Assembly: GCA_036265385.1 (NCBI GenBank)
Contig: DATAPD010000008.1
Span: 173,487-237,486, forward strand
Length of the DNA: 64,000 bases
Direction of reading: 5' to 3'
DNA from: DATAPD01 sp036265385
Lineage (GTDB): Bacteria; Acidobacteriota; Terriglobia; Terriglobales; Acidobacteriaceae
The notes below the pieces were generated by a model that was given only the letters and a program-made list of their open reading frames with translations, was not told where the DNA came from and ran no database searches. Position numbers and translations under genes: made by a program. Positions 34,321 to 43,107 of the stretch are shown piece after piece (the first letter of the stretch is position 1; each line of letters opens with the position of its first letter).

Positions 34321-35037
34321 TCAATCGACAGAAACCGCGATATCCCTTTCTCGGAAGATCCAGGAGGCGATCAGCCAGAGCGCCAACATGTCGCCGAACG
34401 CAATCGTCAACACTGGCCAGTTCGGCTGCACTCGATCGTGAAAGCCTGCGTTAAGCATTCGTTCCAGCAAGGGATAAACCGGAATCCCATATGCCCACCT
34501 TCCTCCCGTTTGAATGGTGAGCAATGCGGGCACTCCGATCAACAAACCGGTAGCTAATGTCGCAAACAACGGCGGCAGGAAAGTGGAAAACATTACCGCC
34601 AGGCAGGCAGATAGCAGGCATGCTGCCATGCAACATAGGATCAGATACCAGAGCCATGCAACCGGAAATCCCGCTTGGCCTAGCACCCAACTCCCCGTGA
34701 ATCCCATGCTGAAGCCAAACAGCCCCACCGCCAGCGCTATGCCAGTGAGCAATCCGAGCAGGTATTGTCGTCGTCCGACTGCTTTCGACAGCACTGCCAA
34801 AATCCGGCGGGAGCGCCGGTCGTTATGAATCGCAGATCCACCGAAAAAAACTGCGAATGCGACTCCATAAATCGAAAGCTGCTTGAAGATCATTAATACA
34901 TCTTCTCGATCGCTCGGACGGCGCAAATCCACTGCCAATCCAACGGCAGCCAACAGCACCACCCACATGAGCAGCACAAAGATCGGCCACCGCTGTTCCC
35001 GCACAAAGGTAACGGCGATCAACATCACATTCCTCAT
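34321..35037 (-). CDS. ABC exporter permease subunit
   Basis: A 238-residue protein with six membrane segments and basic cytoplasmic loops, typical of ABC-2-like permeases. No solute-specific motif is seen. It overlaps the ATP-binding-protein gene by 4 nt (ATGA), so the two make one transporter. The substrate is unknown; similar pairs export drugs, lipids or sodium. Confidence 0.85.
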   Translation of the reverse strand: MRNVMLIAVTFVREQRWPIFVLLMWVVLLAAVGLAVDLRRPSDREDVLMIFKQLSIYGVAFAVFFGGSAIHNDRRSRRILAVLSKAVGRRQYLLGLLTGIALAVGLFGFSMGFTGSWVLGQAGFPVAWLWYLILCCMAACLLSACLAVMFSTFLPPLFATLATGLLIGVPALLTIQTGGRWAYGIPVYPLLERMLNAGFHDRVQPNWPVLTIAFGDMLALWLIASWIFRERDIAVSVD

Positions 35038-35951
35038 GCCGCAGACCCCTTGTCATCTGGCAGTGTTGTTAACTCTAGAAACAGCTGCTCCAGCGACTTA
35101 CGCACCGGATTGATACTCACGATCTCGCCACCGGCCAGCCAGATGCGCTCAACGATGGCTCGCTGTTCGACCATCGGCACTGCAATCCTGACGTCGCCGT
35201 TGGCTAATGTGACACCACCAAAAACATCCGCCGCCACCCCTCGGGCAATGACTTCGCTCTCATGACTCGACTCCAGCAAACTCGCAGTTGTTCCCAGCCG
35301 CACCATGCGACCGCGGTTCAGGATGGCAACCCTGTCGCAGACCAGTTCCACTTCCGACAATAAATGCGAACTCAGGAAGATCGTCCTACCTTGATTCCTG
35401 AAATCCATCAACAACTCGCGCACAATCACTCGCGCCCTGGGATCGAGCGCCGACGTCGGCTCATCGAGAATAAGCAGTTCTGGATCGTTTACGATTGCCT
35501 GGGCAAGACCCACACGTTGCAACATCCCGCGCGAGAATCCCTTCACGTTGCGGCGAGCCTCCCCGCCGAGACCAACCTCCCCCAACACCTCAATCGTCTT
35601 CTTCTTCAAGGCCGTACCATTTAAACCATTCAAAGCACCATAAAACCGGACGAGGGAGTCAGCCGGACGTTGATACAACGAGACGTTTTCTGCCAGAAAG
35701 CCTACCCTTCGACGTGTTCTGGCGTGCCCGAACGGTTTATCTAGCATGCGGCCAGATCCCTTCGTCGGGCGCATAAAGCCCATGGCCAAGTGGATTGCCG
35801 TGCTCTTGCCGGCTCCATTAGGACCCAGGAATCCAAAGATCTCTCCCGGCTGAACTTGGAGTGAAAAGTCTTGTAAAGCAAGTACACGTCGCGATCTTAG
35901 GAGCGAGCGGTACTCTTTCGTGACGCCCTCGTACTCGAGCACCGGAGACAT
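35034..35951 (-). CDS. ABC exporter ATP-binding subunit
   Basis: A 305-residue ATPase. Walker A is LGPNGAGKSTAIHL, the signature is SRGMLQRVGLAQAI and Walker B is ELLILDEPTSALDP, with the H-loop in IFLSSHLLSEVE. The C-terminal extension (about 80 residues) is typical of ABC-2 exporters. It forms a complex with the overlapping permease. Substrate unknown. Confidence 0.92.
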   Translation of the reverse strand: MSPVLEYEGVTKEYRSLLRSRRVLALQDFSLQVQPGEIFGFLGPNGAGKSTAIHLAMGFMRPTKGSGRMLDKPFGHARTRRRVGFLAENVSLYQRPADSLVRFYGALNGLNGTALKKKTIEVLGEVGLGGEARRNVKGFSRGMLQRVGLAQAIVNDPELLILDEPTSALDPRARVIVRELLMDFRNQGRTIFLSSHLLSEVELVCDRVAILNRGRMVRLGTTASLLESSHESEVIARGVAADVFGGVTLANGDVRIAVPMVEQRAIVERIWLAGGEIVSINPVRKSLEQLFLELTTLPDDKGSAA

Positions 35952-36034
35952 GGCCGCTATTCTAACTGTGTTCGCACGTCATCGTACGACGGCCATCTTA
36001 GGGCTTTACACCAGCGATGAAGCGACGATTCTGA

Positions 36035-36064
36035 TTGACCTGCTTCGGTAGACGGCTTTAGTAT
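36035..36064 (+). promoter_or_regulatory. Candidate promoter before the aromatic leader peptide
   Basis: TTGACC (36035-36040) resembles a -35 box and TAGTAT (36059-36064) a weak -10 box with an 18-nt spacer. A start near 36071 would place the leader ATG (36078) close to the 5' end. Candidate only. Confidence 0.45.
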
Positions 36065-36077
36065 CCCTCGTACCAAG

Positions 36078-36158
36078 ATGACTCGATTTACCAGCTTCGC
36101 CTTTACGTTTGGCCGCTACTGGTTTAGCGGCGCGGTCCCGGCGAAGCTTGCGGGTTAA
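36078..36158 (+). CDS. Phe/Tyr/Trp-rich leader peptide (attenuator)
   Basis: A 26-codon frame (ATG 36078 to TAA 36158) encoding MTRFTSFAFTFGRYWFSGAV PAKLAG. It holds five Phe at codons 4, 7, 9, 11 and 16, plus Tyr14 and Trp15. Such clusters occur in pheL- and trpL-like leaders, where ribosome stalling on scarce aminoacyl-tRNA controls termination. Within codons 12-18 the RNA can pair with itself (GCCGCTA / TAGCGGC, 36112-36118 and 36125-36131). It lies 30 nt before a strong terminator and 84 nt before the DAHP synthase. No strong Shine-Dalgarno is visible before the ATG, as is common for near-leaderless peptides. This is an inference from composition and position. Confidence 0.7.
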   Translation: MTRFTSFAFTFGRYWFSGAVPAKLAG

Positions 36159-36187
36159 TTAACACATCCCAAGTTTAGAAGCCGAGG

Positions 36188-36219
36188 AGCCGCGATCTAT
36201 ATCGCGGCTTTCGTTTTTT
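36188..36219 (+). terminator. Attenuator terminator before DAHP synthase
   Basis: AGCCGCGAT / ATCGCGGCT forms a 9-bp stem with a CTAT loop, followed by TTCGTTTTTTG. The DAHP synthase ribosome binding site starts about 12 nt downstream. The GCCGC at 36189-36193 can also pair with GCGGC at 36127-36131 (end of the leader), which would prevent the terminator: the classical antiterminator arrangement, though only about 5 bp are certain. Confidence 0.8.
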
Positions 36220-36241
36220 GTCCGAGCCAAGGAGGATTAAC

Positions 36242-37279
36242 GTGATCGTCAATATGTCGGAGCAAGCAACCGAACAGGAAATTGAACACATCATCCAGCG
36301 GGTGGTTGAAGCTGGATTTCAGCCCCATGTCACTCGTGGCGCTTCGCGCACCATCGTCGCCGTGGTGGGGAATGCAGGTCGCCGTCACGAAATCGAGGCA
36401 CTCCGGGTAGCTCCCGGCGTTGAGGATGTTGTCCCCATCGCTCAGCCTTTTAAGCTTGTCAGCCGGCAAACCCGTCCGGAGAGGACTGTCGTCGATGTGG
36501 GTGGAGTCAAGATTGGCGGCCCGGAGGTTGTCGTGATTGCCGGACCTTGCTCCGTTGAATCGCGGGAGCAAATGCTGTCAACTGCGCACGCGGTCAAGGC
36601 GGCAGGAGCAAGCATGATTCGGGGTGGCGCCTACAAACCGCGCACTTCGCCTTACGAATTCCAGGGATTGGGACTGGAAGCATTGAAGATTCTTAGCGAA
36701 GCCCGTGCTGAAACAGGCTGTCCGATTGTCACCGAGGTCATGGGCACCGAGGATGTGGATCTTATCTGCGAGCATGCCGACATGTTGCAAGTGGGGGCCC
36801 GCAACATGCAGAACTTCAATCTGCTCCGACGTCTCGCCACGATCGACAAGCCAATACTCCTGAAGCGAGGCCCCTCGGCCACTGTTAAAGAGTGGTTACT
36901 TGCTGCGGAATACCTTCTTGCCGGCGGCAATCGCAAGGTTGTTCTGTGCGAGCGAGGCATCAAAACCTTTGAAACCGAAACCCGCAACACCATGGACCTC
37001 GCCGCGGTGGCCCTGGCTAAGGAACTCTCCCATTTGCCGGTGATCGCCGATCCTTCGCACGGCACAGGAAAGCAAAACCTGATTCCGCCTATGGCCAAAG
37101 CTGCCGTCGCGGTCGGTGCAGACGGCTTGATCATCGAAGTGCACCCGTGCCCCGAACGAGCGCTTTCCGACGGTCCACAGTCACTTGATTTCGCTGCTTT
37201 CGAAAAAGTTATGCGTAGCTTGAGCGAACCCCTACGAAGAGTTGCGCATAACACTGAGCCGCGGCGTGCTTCGGCCTAA
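36242..37279 (+). CDS. aroF: 3-deoxy-7-phosphoheptulonate (DAHP) synthase, type I beta
   Basis: A 345-residue enzyme that condenses phosphoenolpyruvate and erythrose-4-phosphate, the first step of aromatic amino acid synthesis. Start is GTG 36242, with AAGGAGG 7 nt upstream; the frame extends to 36218 but that part lacks a site. Residues 1-70 are the ferredoxin-like regulatory domain typical of the I-beta group (IIQRVVEAGFQPHVTRGASRTIVAVVGN). Catalytic segments: VVVIAGPCSVES, IRGGAYKPRTSPYEFQGLG, LKRGPSATVKEWL, VIADPSHGTGK and DGLIIEVHPCPERALSDGPQSL. The leader peptide upstream suggests control by aromatic amino acid supply. Confidence 0.95.
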   Translation: MIVNMSEQATEQEIEHIIQRVVEAGFQPHVTRGASRTIVAVVGNAGRRHEIEALRVAPGVEDVVPIAQPFKLVSRQTRPERTVVDVGGVKIGGPEVVVIAGPCSVESREQMLSTAHAVKAAGASMIRGGAYKPRTSPYEFQGLGLEALKILSEARAETGCPIVTEVMGTEDVDLICEHADMLQVGARNMQNFNLLRRLATIDKPILLKRGPSATVKEWLLAAEYLLAGGNRKVVLCERGIKTFETETRNTMDLAAVALAKELSHLPVIADPSHGTGKQNLIPPMAKAAVAVGADGLIIEVHPCPERALSDGPQSLDFAAFEKVMRSLSEPLRRVAHNTEPRRASA

Positions 37280-38535
37280 TGAACTCGTACCGAGAACTTG
37301 GTCTCAGCGTAGGTTTTCGGATCATCAGGATTGCTAGCGACGGTCCAAGCGCGCACGTGGATCGTAGAGGTTTTGAGACGAGCACCCGGGTTCACGTTCG
37401 CGGCAGCCAGCTTCGATAATCGGATTTCTGTCGGCACCGATGATTTGTTCGTAAAATTCACCACTGTGTCATTTAGCTCATCACCTGTGCTGATGGAACA
37501 CGCGAGCCCGGGCTCATCACTCGAACAAGATATGTACATCCGTCCGCTTCCAGGACTCGCCGATATCTTCAGCGGAATTTTCAACTCATCCTCACCATTC
37601 CAGCGAATTGCGTCTTTGGGAAGCGATAGCTTGGGCGGCTTGATCCGTTCTGCCTTGTAGACTCGAACGTAATCCACGAACATGCGAGCCGGATTGGGTG
37701 TTGCAGAATCCGGTGGTCCGGGCCAACTGTCAGTTCCGCCGACCGCTAAGTTCAGCAGGAGGAAGAATGGATGCTCAAACACCCATTGTTTTCCTTTTGG
37801 GAGGTCTTGAGGCGTCAAGACGAAAAACACCTCCGCCGCATCATCCACGTAGAACTGAATCATGAATGGAGACCAGATCGCTCCATAGGTGTGGAACTCA
37901 GTCACGGGTGCTGATAAATTGCGATCCTTGCCAATTCCCTCACCGCCGGAGTAATCCGGTCCGTGAATCGTCGACTTCACGACCAGTGGCCCTAGATGCC
38001 CGACCAATGGGACATTCTCCATGTAGTCCATTTCACCGCAGGTCGGCCAATTCACCTGGTCAATATTCGTTCCTAGCGACCAGAATGCGGGCCAGATCCC
38101 GGCCCCTACAGGCAATTGCATACGCGATTCGATGCGGCCATATAGGAAGCTCGCCAGCTTGTTGGACGTGTTGAGTCGGGCCGAAGTCCACGCCTTGCTG
38201 CTCGGCGCGATCGCGTCGCTGATGCGGCGGGCCTGAATCAGGAGATGACCCCGGCCATCGATAGACGCATTCGGATTGCCTGGATCGCACGGCGTTCCAT
38301 CGCTAGGCGCACAATAAAATTCGAGTTCGTTATTAACCTTCAGATCGCCCCGTTCGAACTGCCACTTCTTGGAGTCGATCGCAGTACCAGTGGCTCCATT
38401 GAACTCGTCACTCCATGTGAGTTTCCAGCTCTGGCCCGCGGCCACAGAAGGCAGCAGCGCACATGCCAACAATGGCATAAAGATATGGATAAGTTGCCCC
38501 AGCGCAGAACGAAGGTGGGCCCAACGCATGTTCAT
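37276..38535 (-). CDS. Glycoside hydrolase family 16 protein
   Basis: A 419-residue exported enzyme. A signal peptide ends at about residue 34 (PSVAAGQ). The GH16 domain covers about 36-275; the catalytic E-x-D-x-x-E is GEMDYME at residues 167-173, preceded by GAGIWPAFWSLG. GH16 enzymes cut beta-1,3 or beta-1,4 glucans, agar or carrageenan; substrate is not predictable here. Residues about 290-419 form an Ig-like beta domain with several Cys. It overlaps the aroF stop by 4 nt (convergent). Confidence 0.9.
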   Translation of the reverse strand: MNMRWAHLRSALGQLIHIFMPLLACALLPSVAAGQSWKLTWSDEFNGATGTAIDSKKWQFERGDLKVNNELEFYCAPSDGTPCDPGNPNASIDGRGHLLIQARRISDAIAPSSKAWTSARLNTSNKLASFLYGRIESRMQLPVGAGIWPAFWSLGTNIDQVNWPTCGEMDYMENVPLVGHLGPLVVKSTIHGPDYSGGEGIGKDRNLSAPVTEFHTYGAIWSPFMIQFYVDDAAEVFFVLTPQDLPKGKQWVFEHPFFLLLNLAVGGTDSWPGPPDSATPNPARMFVDYVRVYKAERIKPPKLSLPKDAIRWNGEDELKIPLKISASPGSGRMYISCSSDEPGLACSISTGDELNDTVVNFTNKSSVPTEIRLSKLAAANVNPGARLKTSTIHVRAWTVASNPDDPKTYAETKFSVRVH

Positions 38536-38595
38536 AAAGATCTCAGGTGGTTTATCAGAAATAGTTCTATGACGGCAAGCGCGCTGCTCTAATAC

Positions 38596-41250
38596 CTATT
38601 TGGCGCCGGCGCCTTGCTTATCGTTGAGAGTTTCGCGAAGACTAGCCGCCTTGGCTGGTTCATGGAGGTTATCATAGATCTCGACGAGGTCTTGTCGTCC
38701 TTTTTGTATCCAACTCATCGATGGATTGCTCTGCTTTGAGAGGATATTCAACCCAGTTTGCGTTTCCGTTTCCGCCTCTCGGTAACGTCCTTCGCGAAGC
38801 AGTGCTCGTCCGAGTTTCACTCGCGTGATCCCGAAATTAACGTGACCAGCAGGTAAAGTCTGTTCGAAGATGGTTAAGGCTTCTCCGAGATAGCGTTCCG
38901 CAATCGCAAATCGCTTGCGCTCTGTTTCAACGCTTCCCAGATTCGATAACGCAACTCCAATTAAGTAGTGCTTGCCCGAATAGACCTTCCGATAAATTTC
39001 TCCCATCCGCTGGAACTCTGCCTCTGCCTCGTCGTATTTGCCCGACTGCATGGCAACTTTCCCAAGTTCATTAAGGGCAGATGCCACGCGTGGATGAACC
39101 TCTCCGTAGACATGTTCTTGAATGCGAAGTGCATCCTTTAGCAAACCAGATGCTTCATCTAGCTTATTTTGCGAAACCAATGCTCTGGCCAGCATCGTCT
39201 GTGCGGAGGCTGTTTCCTGATTGTCCTTGCCATAGAACCCGCCGATGATCTCCAGAGCCTGCCGATAGTAGCGTTCCGCTTCCGAGTAGTACCCTCGTTC
39301 AAACTGGGTAGCCCCCAGGTTGATTAGGTCGTTCGCGACGTTCGGATGCCGTTCTCCATAGAGCTTTCGATCAATTTCGATCACTCGCCAATTCAAGGCA
39401 TCAGAAACGTCATAATGGCCTGCATAAAAGTTGCAGTTTGCCAGTTCAGTTAGGCTGGACCCGAGTTCCGCCTGCGATGCCGCCGGTCCGGATTGCAAGC
39501 GTACCGCTTCATCTAACGTGGAGATCGCCTTGTCGTACTCTCCCTTGTCCTCAAGCACCCGGCCCAGAGTACTGGTCGCTTTTGCTATCGCAGGATGACT
39601 CACTGGCAGATGACGCTTGCTCATCTCTAAACCCTGTCTAACCAGCTGTTCAGCTTCGTCATACCGCGCCTGCGCATCTCTGAGAACGCCTAAACTAACC
39701 AAGCCCTCCGCGACGACCGGATGATCGGCGCCGAACAACTTCTTCCGTTGCTCAAGCGATTGCTGGAGTAATTTTTCCGCTTGATCCAGCTTTCCCAGAT
39801 TTTGATAGATTCCACCGAGCGTTTGATACATCTCAGCTTGAATCTGCGGTTCGCTATCGAGCGCATGAGCTTCCAGAACACCGCGATCCAACAGGGTTAC
39901 AACCCGCAGCTCATCCGAAGGCCCGACCGATTCGTCTCCTCCTTGGAAAAGGTTCAATGTGAATCGCTGAATTCGTTGTGCTCTGGTCGCTTCCGCAACG
40001 GCTTCGTTCCGCGCGCGTGCCAGCCTTACTGTATAAAATGCGACGAGGCCAATGATGAGCGCTATAACTGCAGCACTTACGGCTACCGCCTTTCGTTGCC
40101 GCCGGACGAACTTCCCGACACGATAGCTCCAGGTGTCGGCTCGAGCTTCAAGAGGTTCGCGCTTGAGGTAGTGCTCGATGTCGCGGATGAGAGCTTCCAC
40201 CGACTGGTACCGCCGCTGTGGCTCCTTCCGCATCGCTGTCAGGCACAGCACATCAAGATCTGCCCACTCGGCTTTACTCGCCTTAATCTCAGGCGCTTTC
40301 TTTAATTGGGCCGACTCCGTCCAGATGAGCGATGGCCGAGCCGGTTCTTGTTGCGTGATAAGTTGTTCGGCCTCACCGGGCGTTTTCGTGGAAAGGTCAA
40401 AAGAAAGTTGACCGCTCATTAATTCATAGAGGATCACGCCCAGCGAATAGACATCGGTTTGGATTCCAACGCGCTCGCCACGTATCTGCTCAGGCGCAGC
40501 ATAGGCTGGAGTCATCAGGCGCAGGCCTGTCATCGTGTGGGTCGGATTGTCAAGCGTTTCCAGCTGCTTCGCGATGCCGAAGTCAAGAAGCCTAATCGTC
40601 CCATCTGCTCTGACAAGAATATTCGAGGGCTTTAGATCCCGGTGGATAACCGCATTCTGGTGCGCGTATCGCACGGCGTCGCAAACCAACAGCGTCAATC
40701 GCAAGCGCTCATCCACCGAGCTGTTGTGTTCTTTGCAATAGGAGGTTAGAGGAACACCTTCTACATACTCCATTGCGAACCAAGGAGTGCCGTCGTCCGA
40801 AGTGTCTGCGTCGTACAAACGAGCAATCGCGGGATGGTTCAACTGAGCCAGTGTTCTTTGTTCACTCGCGAACCGGTCGCGCCGGGCTGGTGAAAGCCAT
40901 GCATCGCGCAAAACTTTGATCGCGACCAGATGTCCGAGGTCCGGCCGTTCAGCGAGGTAAACAATCCCCATACCACCTTCGCCCAACGGCCTTTTTAACT
41001 TGAAAGGCCCAAAATTCTGCCTGGGAAGAGATGCGTTCACAGGCTCACGAAGAATTTCGTGCGCCACCTCTGCCATTTGGCGATCTAGCAATGAATTGCC
41101 GCGGGCATCCTCCGCCAGCATCGCTTTCACATCATTTACCAGTGAAATGTCTTTGCACGCGCGCTGCAGGTATGGCAGCTGTTCTTCTTGAGGCAGGTCG
41201 GCCGCCCCATGAAACAGGTTTTGAATTTTTTCCCAGCGCTCCGGATCCAT
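38596..41250 (-). CDS. Ser/Thr protein kinase with C-terminal TPR domain
   Basis: An 884-residue membrane kinase. Start is set at ATG 41250 (MDPERWEKIQNLFHGA); the frame is open to 41328 but would overlap the sigma gene. The N-terminal 75 residues are the module typical of kinases paired with ECF sigma factors. The kinase domain (about 85-350) has GEGGMGIVYLA, VAIKVL, HRDLKPSNILV, LLDFGIAK and TPAYAAPEQ. One membrane segment (about 395-415) is followed by about ten TPR-like repeats (YQTLGGIYQNLGKLDQAEKLLQQSLEQR). The kinase side is cytoplasmic, the TPRs extracytoplasmic. It sits directly after its cognate sigma gene. Confidence 0.93.
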   Translation of the reverse strand: MDPERWEKIQNLFHGAADLPQEEQLPYLQRACKDISLVNDVKAMLAEDARGNSLLDRQMAEVAHEILREPVNASLPRQNFGPFKLKRPLGEGGMGIVYLAERPDLGHLVAIKVLRDAWLSPARRDRFASEQRTLAQLNHPAIARLYDADTSDDGTPWFAMEYVEGVPLTSYCKEHNSSVDERLRLTLLVCDAVRYAHQNAVIHRDLKPSNILVRADGTIRLLDFGIAKQLETLDNPTHTMTGLRLMTPAYAAPEQIRGERVGIQTDVYSLGVILYELMSGQLSFDLSTKTPGEAEQLITQQEPARPSLIWTESAQLKKAPEIKASKAEWADLDVLCLTAMRKEPQRRYQSVEALIRDIEHYLKREPLEARADTWSYRVGKFVRRQRKAVAVSAAVIALIIGLVAFYTVRLARARNEAVAEATRAQRIQRFTLNLFQGGDESVGPSDELRVVTLLDRGVLEAHALDSEPQIQAEMYQTLGGIYQNLGKLDQAEKLLQQSLEQRKKLFGADHPVVAEGLVSLGVLRDAQARYDEAEQLVRQGLEMSKRHLPVSHPAIAKATSTLGRVLEDKGEYDKAISTLDEAVRLQSGPAASQAELGSSLTELANCNFYAGHYDVSDALNWRVIEIDRKLYGERHPNVANDLINLGATQFERGYYSEAERYYRQALEIIGGFYGKDNQETASAQTMLARALVSQNKLDEASGLLKDALRIQEHVYGEVHPRVASALNELGKVAMQSGKYDEAEAEFQRMGEIYRKVYSGKHYLIGVALSNLGSVETERKRFAIAERYLGEALTIFEQTLPAGHVNFGITRVKLGRALLREGRYREAETETQTGLNILSKQSNPSMSWIQKGRQDLVEIYDNLHEPAKAASLRETLNDKQGAGAK

Positions 41251-41279
41251 AAGTCTCAGGTGAGTTCCTGGTCGACCGT

Positions 41280-41870
41280 TTATGCTCGGCTTAGCTCGTG
41301 GGCCAGCCATGCTTTCGCGGCCCGCCAATCTCGGAGCAATGTCGCCTCTGACACTTCCAGCATGGAAGAAATCTCTTGCATTTCAAGTCCCCCGAAGAAG
41401 CGGCCCTCGACCATCATCGCTTGACGGGGCTGTAAACGCGCCAATTCGTCGAGTGCAGCATCCAGCGCGAGCAGATCTTTTTCATACGCGGGCGCTCGCA
41501 TAAGCGACTCGTCGAAGGTTACCGTCATGGACTCGATTCCGCCGCGCTTGTTTGCCTTGCGACGTCTTGCAGCCTCAATTAGAACCTGACGCATCGCCCG
41601 GGCTGCGATCCTTTTGAAATGAAGTCGCGACGTCGCCGCAAAATTGGGCGAACTGGCGAGCTTAAGCCATGCCTCATTCACTAAAGCCGTTGGATTCAAA
41701 GTTGCGCTCGGATCGCTTCGTTTCACACTGGATGCCAACCGGCGCAATTCTTCGTACGTAACACTGAAGAGTTGATCCAGCGAATCCCCTGAGAGCTCAG
41801 TAAAACTCTCAGGTCGCTCCGACCCCGACTGAGGGCGGAAATTCCTAGCCTCCATGACGCTTTTCCTCAA
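41280..41870 (-). CDS. ECF RNA polymerase sigma factor (kinase-associated type)
   Basis: A 196-residue sigma factor of the acidobacterial ECF group. Region 2 appears in LFSVTYEELRRLASSVKRSDPSATLNPTALVNEAWLKLASSP...FKRIAARAMRQVLIEAARRRKANKRGG. Region 4 is LDELARLQPRQAMMVEGRFFGGLEMQEISSMLEVSEATLLRDWRAAKAWLAHEL. Start MEARN or the upstream MRKSV. It precedes the Ser/Thr kinase by 29 nt. The kinase may control it by phosphorylation, as known for this pair type; not shown here. Confidence 0.93.
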   Translation of the reverse strand: MRKSVMEARNFRPQSGSERPESFTELSGDSLDQLFSVTYEELRRLASSVKRSDPSATLNPTALVNEAWLKLASSPNFAATSRLHFKRIAARAMRQVLIEAARRRKANKRGGIESMTVTFDESLMRAPAYEKDLLALDAALDELARLQPRQAMMVEGRFFGGLEMQEISSMLEVSEATLLRDWRAAKAWLAHELSRA

Positions 41871-42168
41871 CTATCTGCGCAATTATGGGTGGAACTAGCT
41901 TGGGGAGGGGCTCGAACTTGCTCGTTCGAGTCGCAAAATCCTAGCACTCCAACACACGCTCTACAACTGTCTTTTCATACATAACCGATTCCGGCCCAGC
42001 CGCAGAGAATGGGTCGTCAAAACTCGGCCAAGTGAACGTAGATTCAAATTAAGTTTTGGAAAAGGCTAAACCTTCCCTGCATTGTGCTACTGACATGACC
42101 TGACATTTTGTGATACTCATCTCAGATAAGGCAAAAGATGTATCCGTGTCAAGACACGAGGTAGCCAC
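41871..42168. other. Divergent intergenic region
   Basis: About 300 bp between the sigma factor and a divergent exported-protein gene. It contains no gene or clear repeat. It must hold promoters for both directions. Confidence 0.5.
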
Positions 42169-43038
42169 ATGATCGTTTCCAAGTTAGTCAAAGCAATGTT
42201 CGCAATTGCAATCATATTCCTGATCGCTATTCCGTCGTCCAATGTGATGGCTGATGAGAGCTTCAGGCCCGAAGAATTGCTGCAGAAACATCTAGATTCG
42301 ATCGGCACGACTGAAGCTCGGAGCGCGGTGAAATCACGGGTCTTGCAGGGAACAGCTACCTACCGGCTGATTACGGGTGGCTCTGGCGAATTTATCGGGA
42401 AATCTGTAATGGTATCGGAAGCCGACAAGTTTCAATTACTGCTCAAAGTGAACGCGATCAAGTATCGCGGTGAGAAATTCGTTCGCAACGGTTCTAAGAC
42501 CTTTGTATATGGAACGTACGATGACGCGACTCGATCGGAGTTTGGTGAATTCCTTCGCAGCCAGGATTTTCCTCTGCGCGAGGGCCTGCTCGGTGGAGTG
42601 CTATCGAGTGGATGGCCTCTGTTGGATCTAGGCGGACACGGCGCCAAGTTGCATTTCGACGGACGAAAGAAAGTCAATGGCGTCGAGATGCTTGCCGTGT
42701 CATATCACCCCAAAAAAGGCATCGATCTCGACGTGACCTTGTACTTAGACCCGACCACATTCCGACATGTCATGACACTCTACACAGCTACTCGGATAAG
42801 CGGTATAGGTCTCGGCGGTGAGCAGGAAAGTGCGCGCAGAAATGAAGCTCGCTACCGAATCGAAGAGCGATTCAGCGACTTCAAAACCGTCGATGGAATT
42901 ACACTGCCATTCCGCTATGATCTCCGCTATCAGCAGGAACTGCAGACTGGGTTCACGAAACTCGTAGAGTGGGATGTGAGCGCTGACAACATCCAGAACA
43001 ATATCTCTCTTGATCCAAGGAACTTTGAAACTCACTGA
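42169..43038 (+). CDS. Exported LolA-like protein of unknown function
   Basis: A 289-residue exported protein. A signal peptide (MIVSKLVKAMFAIAIIFLIAIPSSNVMA|DE) is followed by a beta-rich domain (LLQKHLDSIGTTEARSAVKSRVLQGTATYRLITGGSG, KLHFDGRKKVNGVEMLAVSY, RHVMTLYTATRISG), the layout of LolA/LppX-like half-barrels. Periplasmic and perhaps lipid-binding; ligand unknown. It is convergent with the esterase-like gene. A GAGG lies just before the start. Confidence 0.7.
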   Translation: MIVSKLVKAMFAIAIIFLIAIPSSNVMADESFRPEELLQKHLDSIGTTEARSAVKSRVLQGTATYRLITGGSGEFIGKSVMVSEADKFQLLLKVNAIKYRGEKFVRNGSKTFVYGTYDDATRSEFGEFLRSQDFPLREGLLGGVLSSGWPLLDLGGHGAKLHFDGRKKVNGVEMLAVSYHPKKGIDLDVTLYLDPTTFRHVMTLYTATRISGIGLGGEQESARRNEARYRIEERFSDFKTVDGITLPFRYDLRYQQELQTGFTKLVEWDVSADNIQNNISLDPRNFETH

Positions 43039-43107
43039 GTGTTCGAAGGAAAAGCTAGTCCATGCAACCTAGTTCCGCGGGCTCTACAATCGCGCACTGA
43101 TTAGCGC

